This document shows, in pieces, positions 35,401 to 47,300 of a stretch of DNA of 64,000 nucleotides; positions within the stretch are counted from its first letter, which is position 1, and every line of letters begins with the position of its first letter. The notes beneath the pieces are model-generated. The model worked only from the letters and a program-made list of their open reading frames with translations. It was not told the origin of the DNA and searched no databases. Where the stretch lies: contig JARFXM010000011.1 in assembly GCA_029532625.1 (NCBI GenBank), forward strand, positions 4,353,501 through 4,417,500, read 5' to 3'. This DNA is from Lomentospora prolificans. Lineage: Eukaryota > Ascomycota > Sordariomycetes > Microascales > Microascaceae. Made by a program: the position numbers and the translations under genes.

Positions 35401-36129
35401 AGGTGACCCGGTTCTTGATATCTTCCTTTGCTGGAGTAGATGCTGTCGTAAGCTGCTCACCCCTGTGGTATCAGGAAGTGGGCTAAGTCGAGGTGGCAGC
35501 TGCTGTGATACCGGTCGCTGCGAAGCTATTCTCCTTGACTGACTAACCCGCAACGCCATGTCCAAAATCTGCGCCGATTCATCATCCAGAGAGGGCCGGT
35601 CCGGTTTCGCTCGTTCATGTTGGGCCGGCGGCTCTTTTGAGGGCCCTCGCGTCTTCATAACCTTTAACTCGACTTTTTGATGGGATGGTGTTACCCGCTT
35701 AGCTTCCTGGTCGGTCGCGATTCCAAGACCCTCACGACTGGTGGCAGAAGTGCTCTTCTCGTGCGCTCTCGAACTCTTCGGGCGTATACTCTGAAAAAGC
35801 CTCCTAGGGTGTCTTTTTCGGTGTGGAGGGCTCTCACCGGTCGGCTTAGGTTCTGCTACAGCATCCTGCAACAGGAAGCCCCCGCTCTTACGTGATTTAT
35901 GTGATTTCTGGCTGACGCGGGACAGCCTCGAGACCGTATTCGTGACTGGTGGACCCTCATCCTTCGATAACGACTCACTGGTAGGTGCAGGTTGTTTCGT
36001 CTCGTCCATCGTATCTCTGGCGGTACTCGACTGGCCCAGGGACCAAAGCTTCCCTTCCCCAATCATCGACACGCGGTCCGGCCGCTCGCCTTGGACACTC
36101 GCGGGGCGCCCGTCATTATTCTCCGCCAT
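32440..36129 (-). CDS. large fungal protein of unknown function with C-terminal membrane segment
   Basis: Single open frame of 1229 aa on the minus strand, starting MAENNDGRP. I do not recognise the family. Most of it is Ser/Pro/Arg-rich and probably disordered. Islands look folded or conserved: a helical stretch near residues 270-305 (SRSTLARVQKAKDYIELMAQYRRLLEHVPP); VDWFIEPAEMIADVYWLEQGSNKLLIEDRHWSRLYPRG in the middle; ARIDTVLRSGVSKLGDIIWKK further on. The last ~100 residues contain a basic, coiled-coil-like stretch (VIEKMLRRRRRRFRW). This is followed by one long or two short hydrophobic segments rich in Trp and Val, ending VVKWLLWL. A tail-anchored membrane protein facing the cytosol is the simplest reading. 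The lack of introns over 3.7 kb is unusual among its neighbours. Confidence 0.85.
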   Translation of the reverse strand: MAENNDGRPASVQGERPDRVSMIGEGKLWSLGQSSTARDTMDETKQPAPTSESLSKDEGPPVTNTVSRLSRVSQKSHKSRKSGGFLLQDAVAEPKPTGESPPHRKRHPRRLFQSIRPKSSRAHEKSTSATSREGLGIATDQEAKRVTPSHQKVELKVMKTRGPSKEPPAQHERAKPDRPSLDDESAQILDMALRVSQSRRIASQRPVSQQLPPRLSPLPDTTGVSSLRQHLLQQRKISRTGSPRPDRSMPRNASGLRHAFESFDVTAPDGGYRYHVSRSTLARVQKAKDYIELMAQYRRLLEHVPPLRATGTQPPPTAASMHSSPQSSAVYTAVGRQYNPLQYIRNRKVRARERQAIDGETQGFNDVDRVTSWIDEIESISKRNSEQSNTTNTIAVPLLPVYLGAAVQTTNTSAALTSSNTSKPNRPRVDWFIEPAEMIADVYWLEQGSNKLLIEDRHWSRLYPRGSELEVSLRNNSHHSEDVLSAISRPATRERTEDSTPDKPPDPTPPKVETEPLFGSPREHSRLHPGGLYHHRHNSSLHSNHEFFGPPRGSTSDLSDSDNDYKDSRFRSGTITGTSKDILAKQMMEMIAKEEKDIALKPVRSEASKYPPVSYRTPEKAKDPASKPPSRLHSRQNSFNNASDLEENMGSMGLRVHEPYSSLRNRRPQRPRLDVPVGSARQSLEIERTAPNSPEPVPSRDSYLDISPLPSRGGSPTRNPFTKVKHIFRDQGKDKYAINVDDKNCETDVDADLSRWASGPFTQSEKRSTSLERRFSSSSNNRPQVGKVAQELSKGHHRLPSVKVKADEVIGIRGLLKAPGARIDTVLRSGVSKLGDIIWKKETDPSNVALSEECASSDSESDERGRGRHWSRPSRDESTGIAKPYLSQMPEFHHAGRATNPVRASGVDVMSDTRGSRRPSMQSGGFSDATTQQASQNRSLLSPDEQSDPFAEHNTDQMVRAHDKRLTAMLAVPPSFNSSRHYSSMSRNSDSHWSMTMRSRSPEQHAPTSRREIARIRALLLSSGVMAMEIARRANRAHHLPVEKKPKPDSDESDDGNDVTGINWPELASLSGDKVAFASQTVAPADMFTFAGGILNNSIQTSTDQWQRSADQFTNKTSPSLHADLEALRIRVGVDLSSMARVAADDADEASREVSQRQRLKVKRVVDVIEKMLRRRRRRFRWVRRAMWLGVEWVLVGFMWYVWFVVMMLRGILGIGTGTIKVVKWLLWL

Positions 36130-36656
36130 CGCAACGGAAACCGCCGATATATTCGCTTCACATGCACAGCATGCTAGGCACGCCCCTTTCCTATATTATT
36201 CCTTCGTCACTTGATCACTTGAGTTTTCACCCCTTCCGCTGCGACTGTGGCGTGTTGTCCGGGGACCCCTTATTCGGTTTTACGATGATGCAGATTCGAG
36301 GCTGGGCGGAAACGATGCTTGAAGCATGGTAACGAGCGTAGCGAACCTCCGGGAACTTTGAAAGGACAACGAGTATAGTCGCCAGCAGTCTAAAGGATAG
36401 GTTGGAACTCGGGAACGCGGAGTGGTTTAGTAGTGTCTTCGATCTTGGATAATGACCAGGATGGCAGAGGCAATCCTGCAGCTCATGTGTTGTCACATGC
36501 AGCCAGTTCGAGGTTCATTTGCATAACAAAACTGGTTACTAGGTAACCCCGATAATTGCAATAGACATGAGAATATTCAATAATATGGCTGCTATTTAAT
36601 TACCCGAGTAAGTACAAATATACAAGTCCGTTTCTGGATCTTATAGAGACATTATT
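36130..36656. other. spacer between ISM1 3' end and the 1229-aa gene promoter
   Basis: Both flanking genes are on the minus strand, so this holds the ISM1 3' region and the promoter of the 1229-aa gene. No coding region is seen. Confidence 0.5.
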
Positions 36657-39600
36657 TTACATGTTTTGCACGACTTCGTCGCACCTTACGCAGAGGCTAT
36701 CCTCCTTCTCAGCCAAATACCGCCAACATCTCCCGCATTTGTGCTGCTTCGGCGGGAGGACATACGCCTTGCCCTGCACACCGTTGACGCCAAACGTCTC
36801 CTCATAGACCCAAGGTGCCTCGGGAACGGCGACGTTGATGTCAACCGAGGAGACAACAAACATGCTGTCAAGTTCCGCAACATGCTTCCTCAGCACTGCC
36901 GCCACGTCTCCTTCGGGCACAGAGATTATGACCGAGCTCTGCAACGAAGAGCCAAGAGCCTTTGCCATTCTAGCGCTCTCGAGAGCACACTTCACGGCAG
37001 CATGAGTAGAAATGATGACCGGAATATCCTTCCTGAGTTCCTCCTCATTCATAGCAAACCTTGAAGGAGGGTACAGCGGCTCATGGTAGAGTTGCCGGAG
37101 GGGATGTACAAGTGATCTACCGAGTTGTTAGCACGAAACCGTGCTCCGTGAGAATTTACAGGAAAGACCTACTCATCTGCCTTCATCCACCCCGGGCGGT
37201 TATCCCAAGCCTCTTCCACAAGCATTGGCGTCATGGGCGAAAGCATTCTCGAGAACCCGAAGAACAGCGGCTCAAGAACACCGCCTCCGTCACCGCAATA
37301 AAGCCTGTCCTTTAGCGTTTCAAGATAGAAGGCGGACAGATCAGTAGAAACCCAATTGTTGAGCGCAGAAAACGCCCGATAGAACTCGTGATTATTGTAA
37401 GCTGTTGAGACCTCTTGCATCACATCCTTTAAGTGGACAAGCGCAATGTGGTCAACAGTGGTGAGCGAACTTGTCCTCGCTGATTGGTGCATGGAGCCTA
37501 GGAGCATCTTCATGATGGTGCGGTATTTGATAAGTGCGGTCTGAATCGTCTTCAGAACGGACTCTCCGATAGCGACATCCCTGGTGTACTCGGAGCTGGC
37601 GGTCCACAAACGGAGCATATCTGCGCCGAGTGCATTGAAGGTAGGGGGCATATTCTTGGCCGCTTTGCCCTTGACCTTGATAGGCGGCAGAAGAGATCCG
37701 TCCATGACTTGGGCGGGAAGAATCATGTTGCCCAGTGACTTGGACATCTTCTTGCCTTCAGTATCAAGAGTAAATCCATGAGTAATGAGGGTCTTGAAGG
37801 GTGCCGTGCCGTCATTCAGAGGGAGATTCTTGTCTCGCGATGCTGCGACCCAAGTCAGGAGACTGGACTGGAACCATCCCCGGTGTTGATCAGACCCCTC
37901 AAGGTAAACATCCGCCTGCCCTTCAGTTTGGCTCCAACTAGTGCCACTATCAAACCAGACATCCATTGTATCCATCCCGCGGCGAAACTCTCCAACGAGA
38001 CTAGGGGCTATCCAAGCAGCTTCATCAGGACTATCGGAGAACCAAGCGTCGATGCCCCGGGTCTCTATAGTTGAGATGATGTGCTCGATAACCTCGTCTG
38101 TACAAATGGCATTACCTTCGTGATCATAGAGGACAGGAATGGGAACTCCCCAAGCACGTTGCCTAGAGATGCACCACTCACTTCGACCCTGAACGAAGCT
38201 CTCGAGTCGCGTTCGACCAGCAGCAGGTATGAACTTCACCTTCTCAATTGCGGAAAGTGCTTCTCCTTTAATGCTGTCGACATCGGCGAACCATTGAGCA
38301 GTAGCTCGGATCACGACGGGCTTCTTAGTTCTCCAGTCATAGGGATACTTATGCTTATACTTGTGGACGTGAAGCACGTGGTCACCCAGGATATCCAAAA
38401 CCGCCTTGCCGCCACCCTCTAGGATCGACGGCGCAGAGGTAAGTCGCTCGGGATCATCGGGGTATGCCTCCGCAGTGAAGTAACCATCGTCAGTAATAGG
38501 GGAAGAAAGATCCAGGCCAAGAGCAGAACAAGCCTCGTAGTCCTCAAAACCGTGCGCAGGCGCCATATGAACCATACCAGTGCCAGAGGTAGCAGAGACC
38601 AGATCGGCATGAATAATGGGCGATGACTTGACAGCGCTTCCACGAAGAGGATTAGAGTATTGAAGACGCTTGATGACGGATCCCTTGATTGAGGGAACCA
38701 GGATGTCAAGAGGCTCGTCCGACCAAGACTCAACAACCTCTAAGCGGGTGCTTGCAATGATGAGCGCATCCTGGCCATGCCTTACAATTGAGTATTCCAG
38801 ATCGTCATGGATTCCAATCGCCCTGTTCGAAGGCAGCGTCCAGGGCGTAGTCGTCCAAACCACGGCATAGACGTGTTTGATAGAGTTATCCAATTCCAAC
38901 AAAGAAGCCCAGTCGCCGACGATAGGGAACTTCACAAAAGCCGACCAGGAAATGTGATTTTCGTTATATTCCAATTCTGCCTCAGCTAATGCGCTTCCGG
39001 AAGAAGGGGACCAGTAGACCGGCTTGTGTTTCCTGTAAATCAAACCCTGGCGAACAAGGCGTTGGAACAGGCGTAGCTGTTGGATCTCGAATTCGGCGTC
39101 CATCGTCGTCCACCTAGCGTCCCAGTCACTCATGACAGCATATGACTTGAATCCAGCCATTTGTTTTAATACGGTGTCAGAGGCAAGCTTGCGAGCGGAC
39201 GCGCGGATTTCGCTGGCGGTGAGATTCTTTGCGCCAGCGGCGCCCAGAGCCTTGAGTTCGATGGGGAGGCCGTGACAATCCCATCCAGGCCGATATGTAA
39301 CGCGATACCCTAAAATCAGAAAGAATAAGCTAATTGATCCTTCGAAAAAGTTTAGATGCTGCCGTACCCTGTTGAACCTTCACCCTTAGAATCATGTCCT
39401 TGAGGATCTTGTTTAGGGCATGGCCGACGTGCAGTTCGCCATTGGCGTACGGCGGGCCATCGTGGAGCACAAAGGGCTTATCTGCCGGGCGATTCGCCGC
39501 CTGCCATTTATACAGTTCGTCGGTGCATCGCTTGAGGTATTGATCTCGGAGCTTAGGGAGTGGTCGGGGGCTGTGGCACAAAAACTAGTCAGCTAAGGAT

Positions 39601-39684
39601 GCACAATGCATGGAATGGAGTGTTTATGGCGCACGGAAAAGTAGATTTCGGAAGCCTAAGCGTCGATGACCATGATTTTAACAT
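36657..39684 (-). CDS. ISM1: isoleucyl-tRNA synthetase, mitochondrial
   Basis: Minus-strand exons 39684-39635, 39570-39368, 39309-37173 and 37116-36657 encode 949 aa, normal for the organellar/bacterial-type enzyme. It charges mitochondrial tRNA-Ile. The short first exon gives MLKSWSSTLRLPKSTFP, a presequence-like N-terminus; an in-frame stop just upstream supports this start. Class I signatures are the HIGH-type motif HVGH (64-67, inside PPYANGELHVGHALNK) and KMSKS (about 605-609). Also typical are GYRVTYRPGWDCHGLP, created by splicing intron 2, the editing-domain TTPWTLPSN, and DVWFDSGTSW. The C-terminus has the zinc-binding CGRCWRY..CVRC pair. Introns are 64, 58 and 56 nt. It is divergent from the gene at 39958 with 273 bp between start codons. 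Confidence 0.95.
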
Positions 39685-39957
39685 GTTACCGGAGTTTCAT
39701 CGTACGTGGCGAATCCTAGGAGAGCACACGGGGGTTGTAATGGTTGTCGGGTTAGGTAGTTCGGGAAAATTTTAGGCGGGCGGGACGAGGCTGTCCCCGG
39801 CGCGGTTCTCAGCGCGTCTTGAGAAGCTAACTTAGATGGCGCCACCACAAGGCTGCACAAAGCTGCAACATCATGCATGATATCCTTCACGTTCTCTCTA
39901 ACAACCCCGACCTCTAGGATGCAATTTTCCTTAATTGGTGGCATTTAATCCAAAAAT
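39685..39957. promoter_or_regulatory. shared bidirectional promoter region, ISM1 / unknown nuclear protein
   Basis: 273 bp separate the two divergent start codons, so both promoters must lie here or overlap the genes. No specific factor site is claimed. Confidence 0.5.
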
Positions 39958-40899
39958 ATGGCTCCAATACGCAGATATCTACGAATTACCAAGTATTCAG
40001 TCCTAGAATGCCGCATTTATCTCGACAATCCAGCGCTAGCGCAGAGCTGGCTGCTCCATCCCCGTGACCCAGTGCTCCCCCGCATCATCGAATGCATCCA
40101 GCCCCTTGTGCTTCCGAAGCTAAGAGAAGAGAAGGAAAGGGCTCTGAAGAGGGGCACTAAGAAGAAGGCTGTCAAGGATATCATTACTGCAGGTACGGAT
40201 GCATGAGTCACTTAGCAACCACCTGGTTCACATCATTAACGTTGAATTACAGATGACTTTGAGGTCGCTATGTTCTTGACGGAGACTGCCACAAGGCACT
40301 CTATTTTGATGAAGCATAAACATTTCCGAGACAAAGTTTCGAAGAAGCTCCGGTCCAACTCGAGCAAGCTCATGGGCGAAACTAGAGAAGAGCCAATCGA
40401 CGTCGATAGTGCCCTCGATACGCCAGCGATTTTACAAGAGGAGGACGACGACGAGGTGAGCCTCGATAGAATACCTCCTGCTCCTGCGCAAGATGAGTCT
40501 AGAAAACGGCATCGAGATGAGACAGAGGAATCTGGCTCAGGATATGAGTCCCCGGTAGCAGGCGACGACGACGATGTCCAGGAGATACACTCGGGGTCGG
40601 AGTCCGGGCCACCTACGAAGCGGGCGAGACAAAAGACTCTTCTAGGAGACGAAGATCCTGAAGACAAGAAGAAGATGGCTATGGATATCTCTTACGAAGG
40701 CTTCGCCATCTACGGTATGGTGCTCTGTCTTGTTGTCAAGAGGCGGCAGACCAGTACGGGAGTCGGCAGGGCTAGTAACAGTGCCTCTGCTACCGCAAGT
40801 ACTAACCAGCAACCCACCGGCCACGCTATGATGGAGAACTGGATAAGCTCTACACAAGTACCAGCGGGTATGGAAGACGAAGCAGAAGTGGCCCAGTAA
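39958..40899 (+). CDS. conserved-looking probable nuclear protein of unknown function
   Basis: Two exons, 39958-40192 and 40253-40899, with a 60-nt intron (branch ATTAAC), encode 293 aa. I do not recognise a named family. The N-terminal ~115 residues look folded: MAPIRRYLRITKYSVLEC, IYLDNPALAQSWLL, LPRIIECIQPLVLPKLREEKE, then DDFEVAMFLTETATRHS, which the splice restores. A Lys-rich stretch follows. The middle is acidic, with two runs of the SUMO-interaction type (PIDVDSA; DDDDVQEIHSG), and is followed by the basic cluster PPTKRARQK, a likely nuclear localisation signal. The C-terminus is Ser/Thr/Ala-rich except for a short hydrophobic stretch (FAIYGMVLCLVVKRR). A role in chromatin or DNA metabolism is a guess from composition only. 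Confidence 0.8.
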
Positions 40900-42432
40900 C
40901 GGGTATAACACCAAAGGAAAGGTCAACTGCAAGAAGCAGCTCTGCCGATTCTAATGTGGTATCCACACAGCCTTGTCGGATGCCCGGACTTCTCCAAGAT
41001 GACGTGCCCTGCTTGCGCAGTCAGTTACTCCCCCGCCTTCCTTTCCCACCGTGAGTGGCAGGACATCCGATCTGTCGTATCGAGGAATGATCAGGATGAC
41101 CCGAGGGTTCCGGCGATCCGCTTAGCACCGTGCGCCGCTGACATATCGAACCAAGGCACGAAAACACGATCAACGTCGGACCACGCTGCCCATTCACTGA
41201 CCATGGCATGCTCCCACCTATAAACCATATTAAATGGCCGAGATGTCTACATTCCTTCCTGGGCAACGAGCATGTTTCAGCATCTGTCCTCGTCTATCCA
41301 AGCCTGGTTGCCACAGCGGTAGACCCTCCAATAAACTAAGCGAAGAAGTCCCCTGAGCGGTGGCAAATCCCTAAAATCCTAACGCCCAGCGCTCTGCCTC
41401 CCCATTCGCACTCCTCGGCACTCAAACGAAGTACTGGCGTGTTTCAAGATATACACCGCCAAAATGAGTTTCTCCACTTATGCAGACCAGCAACCCATCA
41501 TTTTCTCGTCAGTACCGGCGAACCGGCAATGTGAGATTGGGGTTTGGTCTGGGTGTCCAGGGGGTGGCAAAACACCACTATATCTTGATAATTCTCGGGA
41601 AACGCCCCACCGCTTGGTCTGTTTTTGGGAAGTCTGAGCCGGATGATGGGTCCCAATCCGGCGAATAGACAGGGTCTTGATCCTCGAGAAGAGAAATAAT
41701 CTCGCTTTTTCCTCGGTGTTTATCCTTATTTTACTGCCAAACCTGTGATATAACTTAGGAGCTTGAGTCTCGCGTGATGAAAGGGAAATATTGAAATTCG
41801 GGAAGGAGCGGGTAGCTCGGCGCGTATGATGTCATTGCATGCGGGGTTTCCCCAGGATTTCAGTGGGAGGGGCCGCCGAAAATGTGTAATTGATTATAGC
41901 CAACGCCGAAAATTAGAAACGCAAGAGTCAAGGTCATGAGATATTGTGTTAAATCTGACAGCCTAGGCGGATTTGTAAGGTAAATAGATAAGATGAAGCA
42001 ACGTCTATGGTGAAGCGGGTTAATATCGATGAGCACGTGGGGAACCCGGATTGATCTACTTGAGATGCCTGCATTTCTTGCATTCCTTCCGTCTCTGCCC
42101 TGGGCGGAAAGGTTTCGTTTCATTTTATATCTCGCAACCTGCTTTTCCGCCACTACATTACAGTTCATCCACACACGGCCTCCGCTACGAAATCTCATCT
42201 GACCCTACCTTCAGTAGAAATGTTGAGAACAGGGTCAAGTCGTCGGTCGGGGTCGTTGACCCGCAACACAGCGACAAAGGAAATAAATGATAGAAAACAA
42301 TTGGTCTCTCCCTCATAAGACAGCCAATAAGAAAAATAAACAGCCACACCTTCGATATCTGGTATCGGAGGCCCGGTCTTATATGGGATGTCATAATCGT
42401 CGTAATCTACTCATATACTCGCATACACTCAT

Positions 42433-42454
42433 ACACACACACACACACACACAC
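42433..42454 (+). repeat. (AC)11 microsatellite
   Basis: A dinucleotide AC run of 22 bases within a longer purine-pyrimidine-alternating stretch. Confidence 0.9.
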
Positions 42455-44026
42455 GAGTCCGAACGGTTCATCGGCTTCGCCCCTGTGGAAAAGAGATCCA
42501 AAGGTCCGTCTGTTGCGGCCGACTAGAGGGAACGGAACATATCCCCCCTCCGGGATCCCACACCGCCCGTACCCCCTAGGCGGGATCTGCTGCACCATCT
42601 GGCAAACTGGGCAATTCGAAACCGGATATCCTTGGTCGTCCTGGCGAGAATTTGTGGCCACTAGTCTAGTTTTCTGCCTCATCCCCGCATAGTTCATTCA
42701 CATTGGGAAATTATTGGCGCTTGAAATCCTCGATATCTCATCGGAACGTCATGGAGTGTTTCGTAGGACAAGCCTTTCCGTATATGCTCTCAATCGGCGA
42801 GGAGGGGCCCTGCTATGGAAAGGGTAAAAAATAAAAAGGAAGAAAAAGAAAAAGGGGATCCTAACCAGGGTCACGGCAAGGAGAAGCAGGAAGAAGGGAA
42901 AAGGGTAAAAGAGCAACGTGGATTTCCGATATGGGCTTCTATCGCCCGTGGCCGACCTTGGTAAAGAACAGGCCCGGGGGGCGGGGTTGATCAATTGCGA
43001 ATGTGAATGTCGTGAAAAGTTGCAAGTCCAGCCAGCTATCACATGGATCATCTGATACTAACCGGGGGAGTGATTAAAAAAGAGCTCAAGTCTATCGTCT
43101 TCCTGACTAGCCGGAAACGAGGGCCTTGCGACGTTTCCCAACCTGGCACTCGACGAGCATAGCAGAAAGGCTCAAAACGGTGAATGTGGCTATATCACAC
43201 TCCATCTACTAAATGAGCGATAAGATAGGCAGAACAGCAAAATATGGTCAGGTGAACCTCGAAAAGTATATGAGGAGCCTACGTGGTTGTTGAAGTTACA
43301 TATTGCGCAGCCCAGTCTTTAATACGAAGAAGGGAGAACGATATGGAAAGCCAAAACGAGACCTCTTACGACGGACGTTCCACACTCTCGGGCAAGGCAC
43401 GTCAGAGCAGTTGGTCCATTTTTTGCCCTTCCCGAACCCTAGGAAGAGAGTTCCCCGGGAGGACGCTGTGCTGTACAATTATGTCGCGCCCTCAAACCGC
43501 TTCTCGGTGTGTAAGGCCCCCACTCGAAAACAAGAAGGCGGTGTCTACGAGAAGGGGGGGAAGGGGTGTAGATGAGGAGGAGGGGGAGGGTGTAGGTGAG
43601 GAGGAGTGGAAAAGGCCTTCGAGATCTGCACATCGAAGACTGCTGCGAGAGGTCGGAGAGGTCATCTAGAAGAAAACAGTACATTGAGGGCATGTACCCT
43701 TGGGAGTTGATGACATACTACAAGTAGATATCCCAGGGGGTGTCGACAAGAAGGAAAAAAATCATAATGGGAAACGGAGGTTTGGAGGGGAGGCTTGCGA
43801 GATGCGAATGGTGATTTCAGGCGTGGGTAGTTCTACCGATATGGTGGACTCCAAGGATGGAGGGTGAGCACGAAAGAGCGGAGAAGTGAAAGGGAGGGGC
43901 CAAATGGGGAGAAGGACAGCCAAGGAACGCACCACCTCGTGTCGTTACCTGCCTGCACCCGAAACACCATATCGATAAAAATAAAGATATGACCCGAGAT
44001 CACTGGTGCTAACAATACGAATCCAG

Positions 44027-44305
44027 GAACATCGAGCCAAGCGAGAAGAACGGGAGCGCCAGCGCGACGTCGAAGCGCATCAAGGTTGCGACCTCGCGAG
44101 GAGAAATCGTCGTCCCCAGCACAACGATGCTCGTTCGCCAAGCGCAATGCATAGGCACGATGTCGACAGCGAGGAGGCTGCGCCGCATCTCTTACAAAAC
44201 CCACTCTACCCGACACTAGAAGGCGTCCTGGCGGCTAGAGGTGTCCGCAGTATCTACCCAGAAAAGACGCCGCCTCTCGGGAACTGTGACAGAGCAGAGC
44301 TTCTG
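44027..44305 (+). pseudogene. exon-like fragment, unknown protein
   Basis: This 93-codon stretch is preceded by a good branch site and acceptor (GCTAACAATACGAATCCAG) and ends at a GTGAGA donor. It reads EHRAKREERERQRDVEAH, then NPLYPTLEGVLAARGVRS and PEKTPPLGNCDRAELL, with coding-like composition. After the plausible next acceptor (ACCCAG, ending 44374) the frame stops within three codons, and I could not find a convincing first exon. It may be a decayed gene, part of an unrecognised gene, or chance. Confidence 0.3.
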
Positions 44306-47300
44306 GTGAGAGCGGGGAGGGGGCTATAACAAGGCCTCGAAACGGTAAGAATGAGCTGACTTGATATTACCCAGCACCCATAACGATGTCATCATCGCAT
44401 CATGCTGCCGGAGCCACTCCCGTTAGGTTAAGAACGAAATCAAAAAGACCCTTCGAGCTTGGTTCCGTTCAAAAGCATGGGTAGTAGGCTGCGCGAAAAT
44501 GCGCATGTGTGCTTTCGTGCATTCGAAGAAGGCTTAGTGGGGCTTGGGAAAAGACTGCCAAAGAGGGGTTGGGAGTCAGGGTCAGGTCGGCGATAGTACG
44601 CGAAGCAAGGCCGAAATAGCTGATGATAAGCCTCTTGTGCTTCCAGAGTGCTGCGGAATAAACACACACATACACATCAGGGTCGGAGGGCAGCCCGCCC
44701 TCTAGCGGGCATTGCAGATGGAAACGTGGCCGGCCCCGAGCCACTGGAATGCCTCATTAGGTTTGGACTGCGTTGAATCACCACGGATGTGCTGTGTTGG
44801 AATGGGGATTTCTTCCAAAGGGTGGTTTTCTATTACTATATTTTTAGCTTCTCGCACCCCAGCTGCGGCAGCCTGCTAATCTGAAATTGTAGAGGCGTGC
44901 ATAATGGCCGCACACATGACCTGACGCCATATTGCATATTGTTCCACGCCGCCGTGAGGACGCGTATGGGGCAACACAGGCCAACAGGGAGAAAGAAAGA
45001 AACGACAAAACATTTATCGGTAAGTGCAGTTGTTGAGTTCCGTTGGTTTCGATACCTTCACTCCTCACTCTCGCAGTTTACATCAAGTAACAATTGGAAC
45101 CCTGAGTTGGCAACTGGGCGCCAAGCAATGAGTCATGGGCAGAAATACAGATGCAGATCTACTTTTTCGATCACGTTGGACAGTAACTTACATCCGGCTA
45201 CTGCGGCGTTGTGAAATGAACCCTGTCCCTTACCCTGGTCCTGCGTGCTGGCCATAATATTGGACTGGAGATGATGCTGGCGAAGGGGTGCGCCTGGGCT
45301 GACAAGAGATTGAGAGAGGCCGAGGAAGCACAGCATAGGGCGTCTGCGGGCTACTCACTCGCTTGACAACACCATCCTCGGACAGTCTTCTTGGATGAAA
45401 TGCCGAGTCGGAAATCTTATGTAGTTTTAGCGCTCGAGGATGGATGGCCAGCGGTTTTCTGATCGCAGACAAGGTGTCGCTAGGCCCGTGCCTCCCAGGG
45501 ATGTTTCGATGTTTCGGCATTAACCGAAACGGAACGCTTTGCGAACGCTACACAGGCCTTCAAATTGATGAATAAACCAGCCCGGAGGAACACGCTGGGC
45601 TGCGCCATGTCAAACGGAATGTTTCCATCTCATCTTCTGGTCAGCCGAATATTGATAGCCTCGCAAACTTACAATTTAGCCGGCACATCAGAATACGTAC
45701 TACGCCATTGGAATTCTTGCGTCTCACGCCCAGCACGAAGAGGTGCCATATATAGTGTCTACTTCGTGTACGTCGGCGTCTCAAGTATCTCCGGCCGGTG
45801 ATACTTTCCTTTACGACGCGTCCCTGTCCTTGCCCACCGCATCATATCGTCAAAGCCTGCAGCCTCTATTTGCAAATGGAACATATCCTCGGGCAACGTT
45901 GTTGAAGGGCGAATACGGCCCCCAAGTAATAGCCTGGCGGAGCGGAATGTAGGTCCTTCCCTCCGGAATGACGACGTCCCGGACCCTTCGTCTGACACTA
46001 AAGCGGTGGTTAATCAGTTATAATCGACGTAGCACTCGGGCGCCCAACTCGCTTTGAGGTCAATAAGAAAAAATAGCGCCGGAGACGATGCACCGAATGT
46101 CCAGCGAGGCTGGTGAGGCACGGTAATTCTAAATGCCGCTATAAAGACAGGGTGGGACGAGCCGGAGATGAGCAAGTACCCGGCCGAAGAAGTGAAAGCA
46201 ACAAGTAGACCATACCCCCACCTAAGCCCTTCGTTGCGTGCACTCTCGGGAGGGGTCGAACAAGTAGAAGTGAAAAGTGACAAAGCGAGGCAAAATAGGA
46301 CTCTCAGGCATCTGGCGCGATAACAGAAAACAGGATCGACGCTGTCAGATGTCTGAAAAGTAAGAGGGCAGAAAAGTAAGAAGACAGAAAAGTGGGTTTG
46401 TGAGAACCACTGAGGCACGAGGCGGGATCCTGGGGGTGCGAAGGCGGGACCACTCTAAACATCGGGACTTCAATCGAGCCGACACGAGCTTTTTGCGTGG
46501 CATTGGGCCTTCGCGCCTCACTCAGTGCTGGTGTGGACGGAGAGGATGGTTCAGCATGTGGTCAATGTGCGGTTGGTGGACCTGGCGCTGGCCCACCCAC
46601 TCTCTCTTCCACGTGGTGTGAGCAACGTGGCTGGCGTCCAGTTCCCGCATCTTATTTGTTGCATTTCCCACCTTCAAGGAGCCTTCTCCTAAGTCAAATG
46701 GTAGGGGAAACAGCGGAACAACAACGAATAGAGCGCTGGAGTGATGATTCGAAACCCAGTAGACCATGGGTCCTCGTGATCACGACCACTGTCGATGCTC
46801 ATTTCCTCAGACACCAGCTGCGAGTATTAAGGACTAATAGACAGGACTATGTTGGGCTATGTGGTCGCAATGTGTTGGGTGCCAGCCAATATTTAATACG
46901 AGTTTGACAGGAGTAGACGGATGAAAAGGAATGGGAGAAGCAAGGCGATCATCCTCGTTTCAGGTGTTCTTCAGTGCCCCCATTGGCCACCCACCCGCAA
47001 CTCTGGTGAAACGGCACTTTCTTTGCTCCTCTAAACAGAGTCAGGTGAACCCATTTGACACTCTCGTATGGTAACCCAAGAAAAAGCCGCGATTTCCGGG
47101 GCAAGGTGCCAAAGCCAAGATCCCGATTGGGGAACGCAACTACGTATGACTACATCCTTAGTCCCGAGGGATTGGCTGCAATGTCGAGAATACGTCACGA
47201 TAACAAAGTGGGCGAAACCCATGCGAGCGTAGCAAAGTGATGGTCCAAGTGCTCCAATACTTCACGATACTGTCTCCAATTTGAACTTAGACACACGCCC

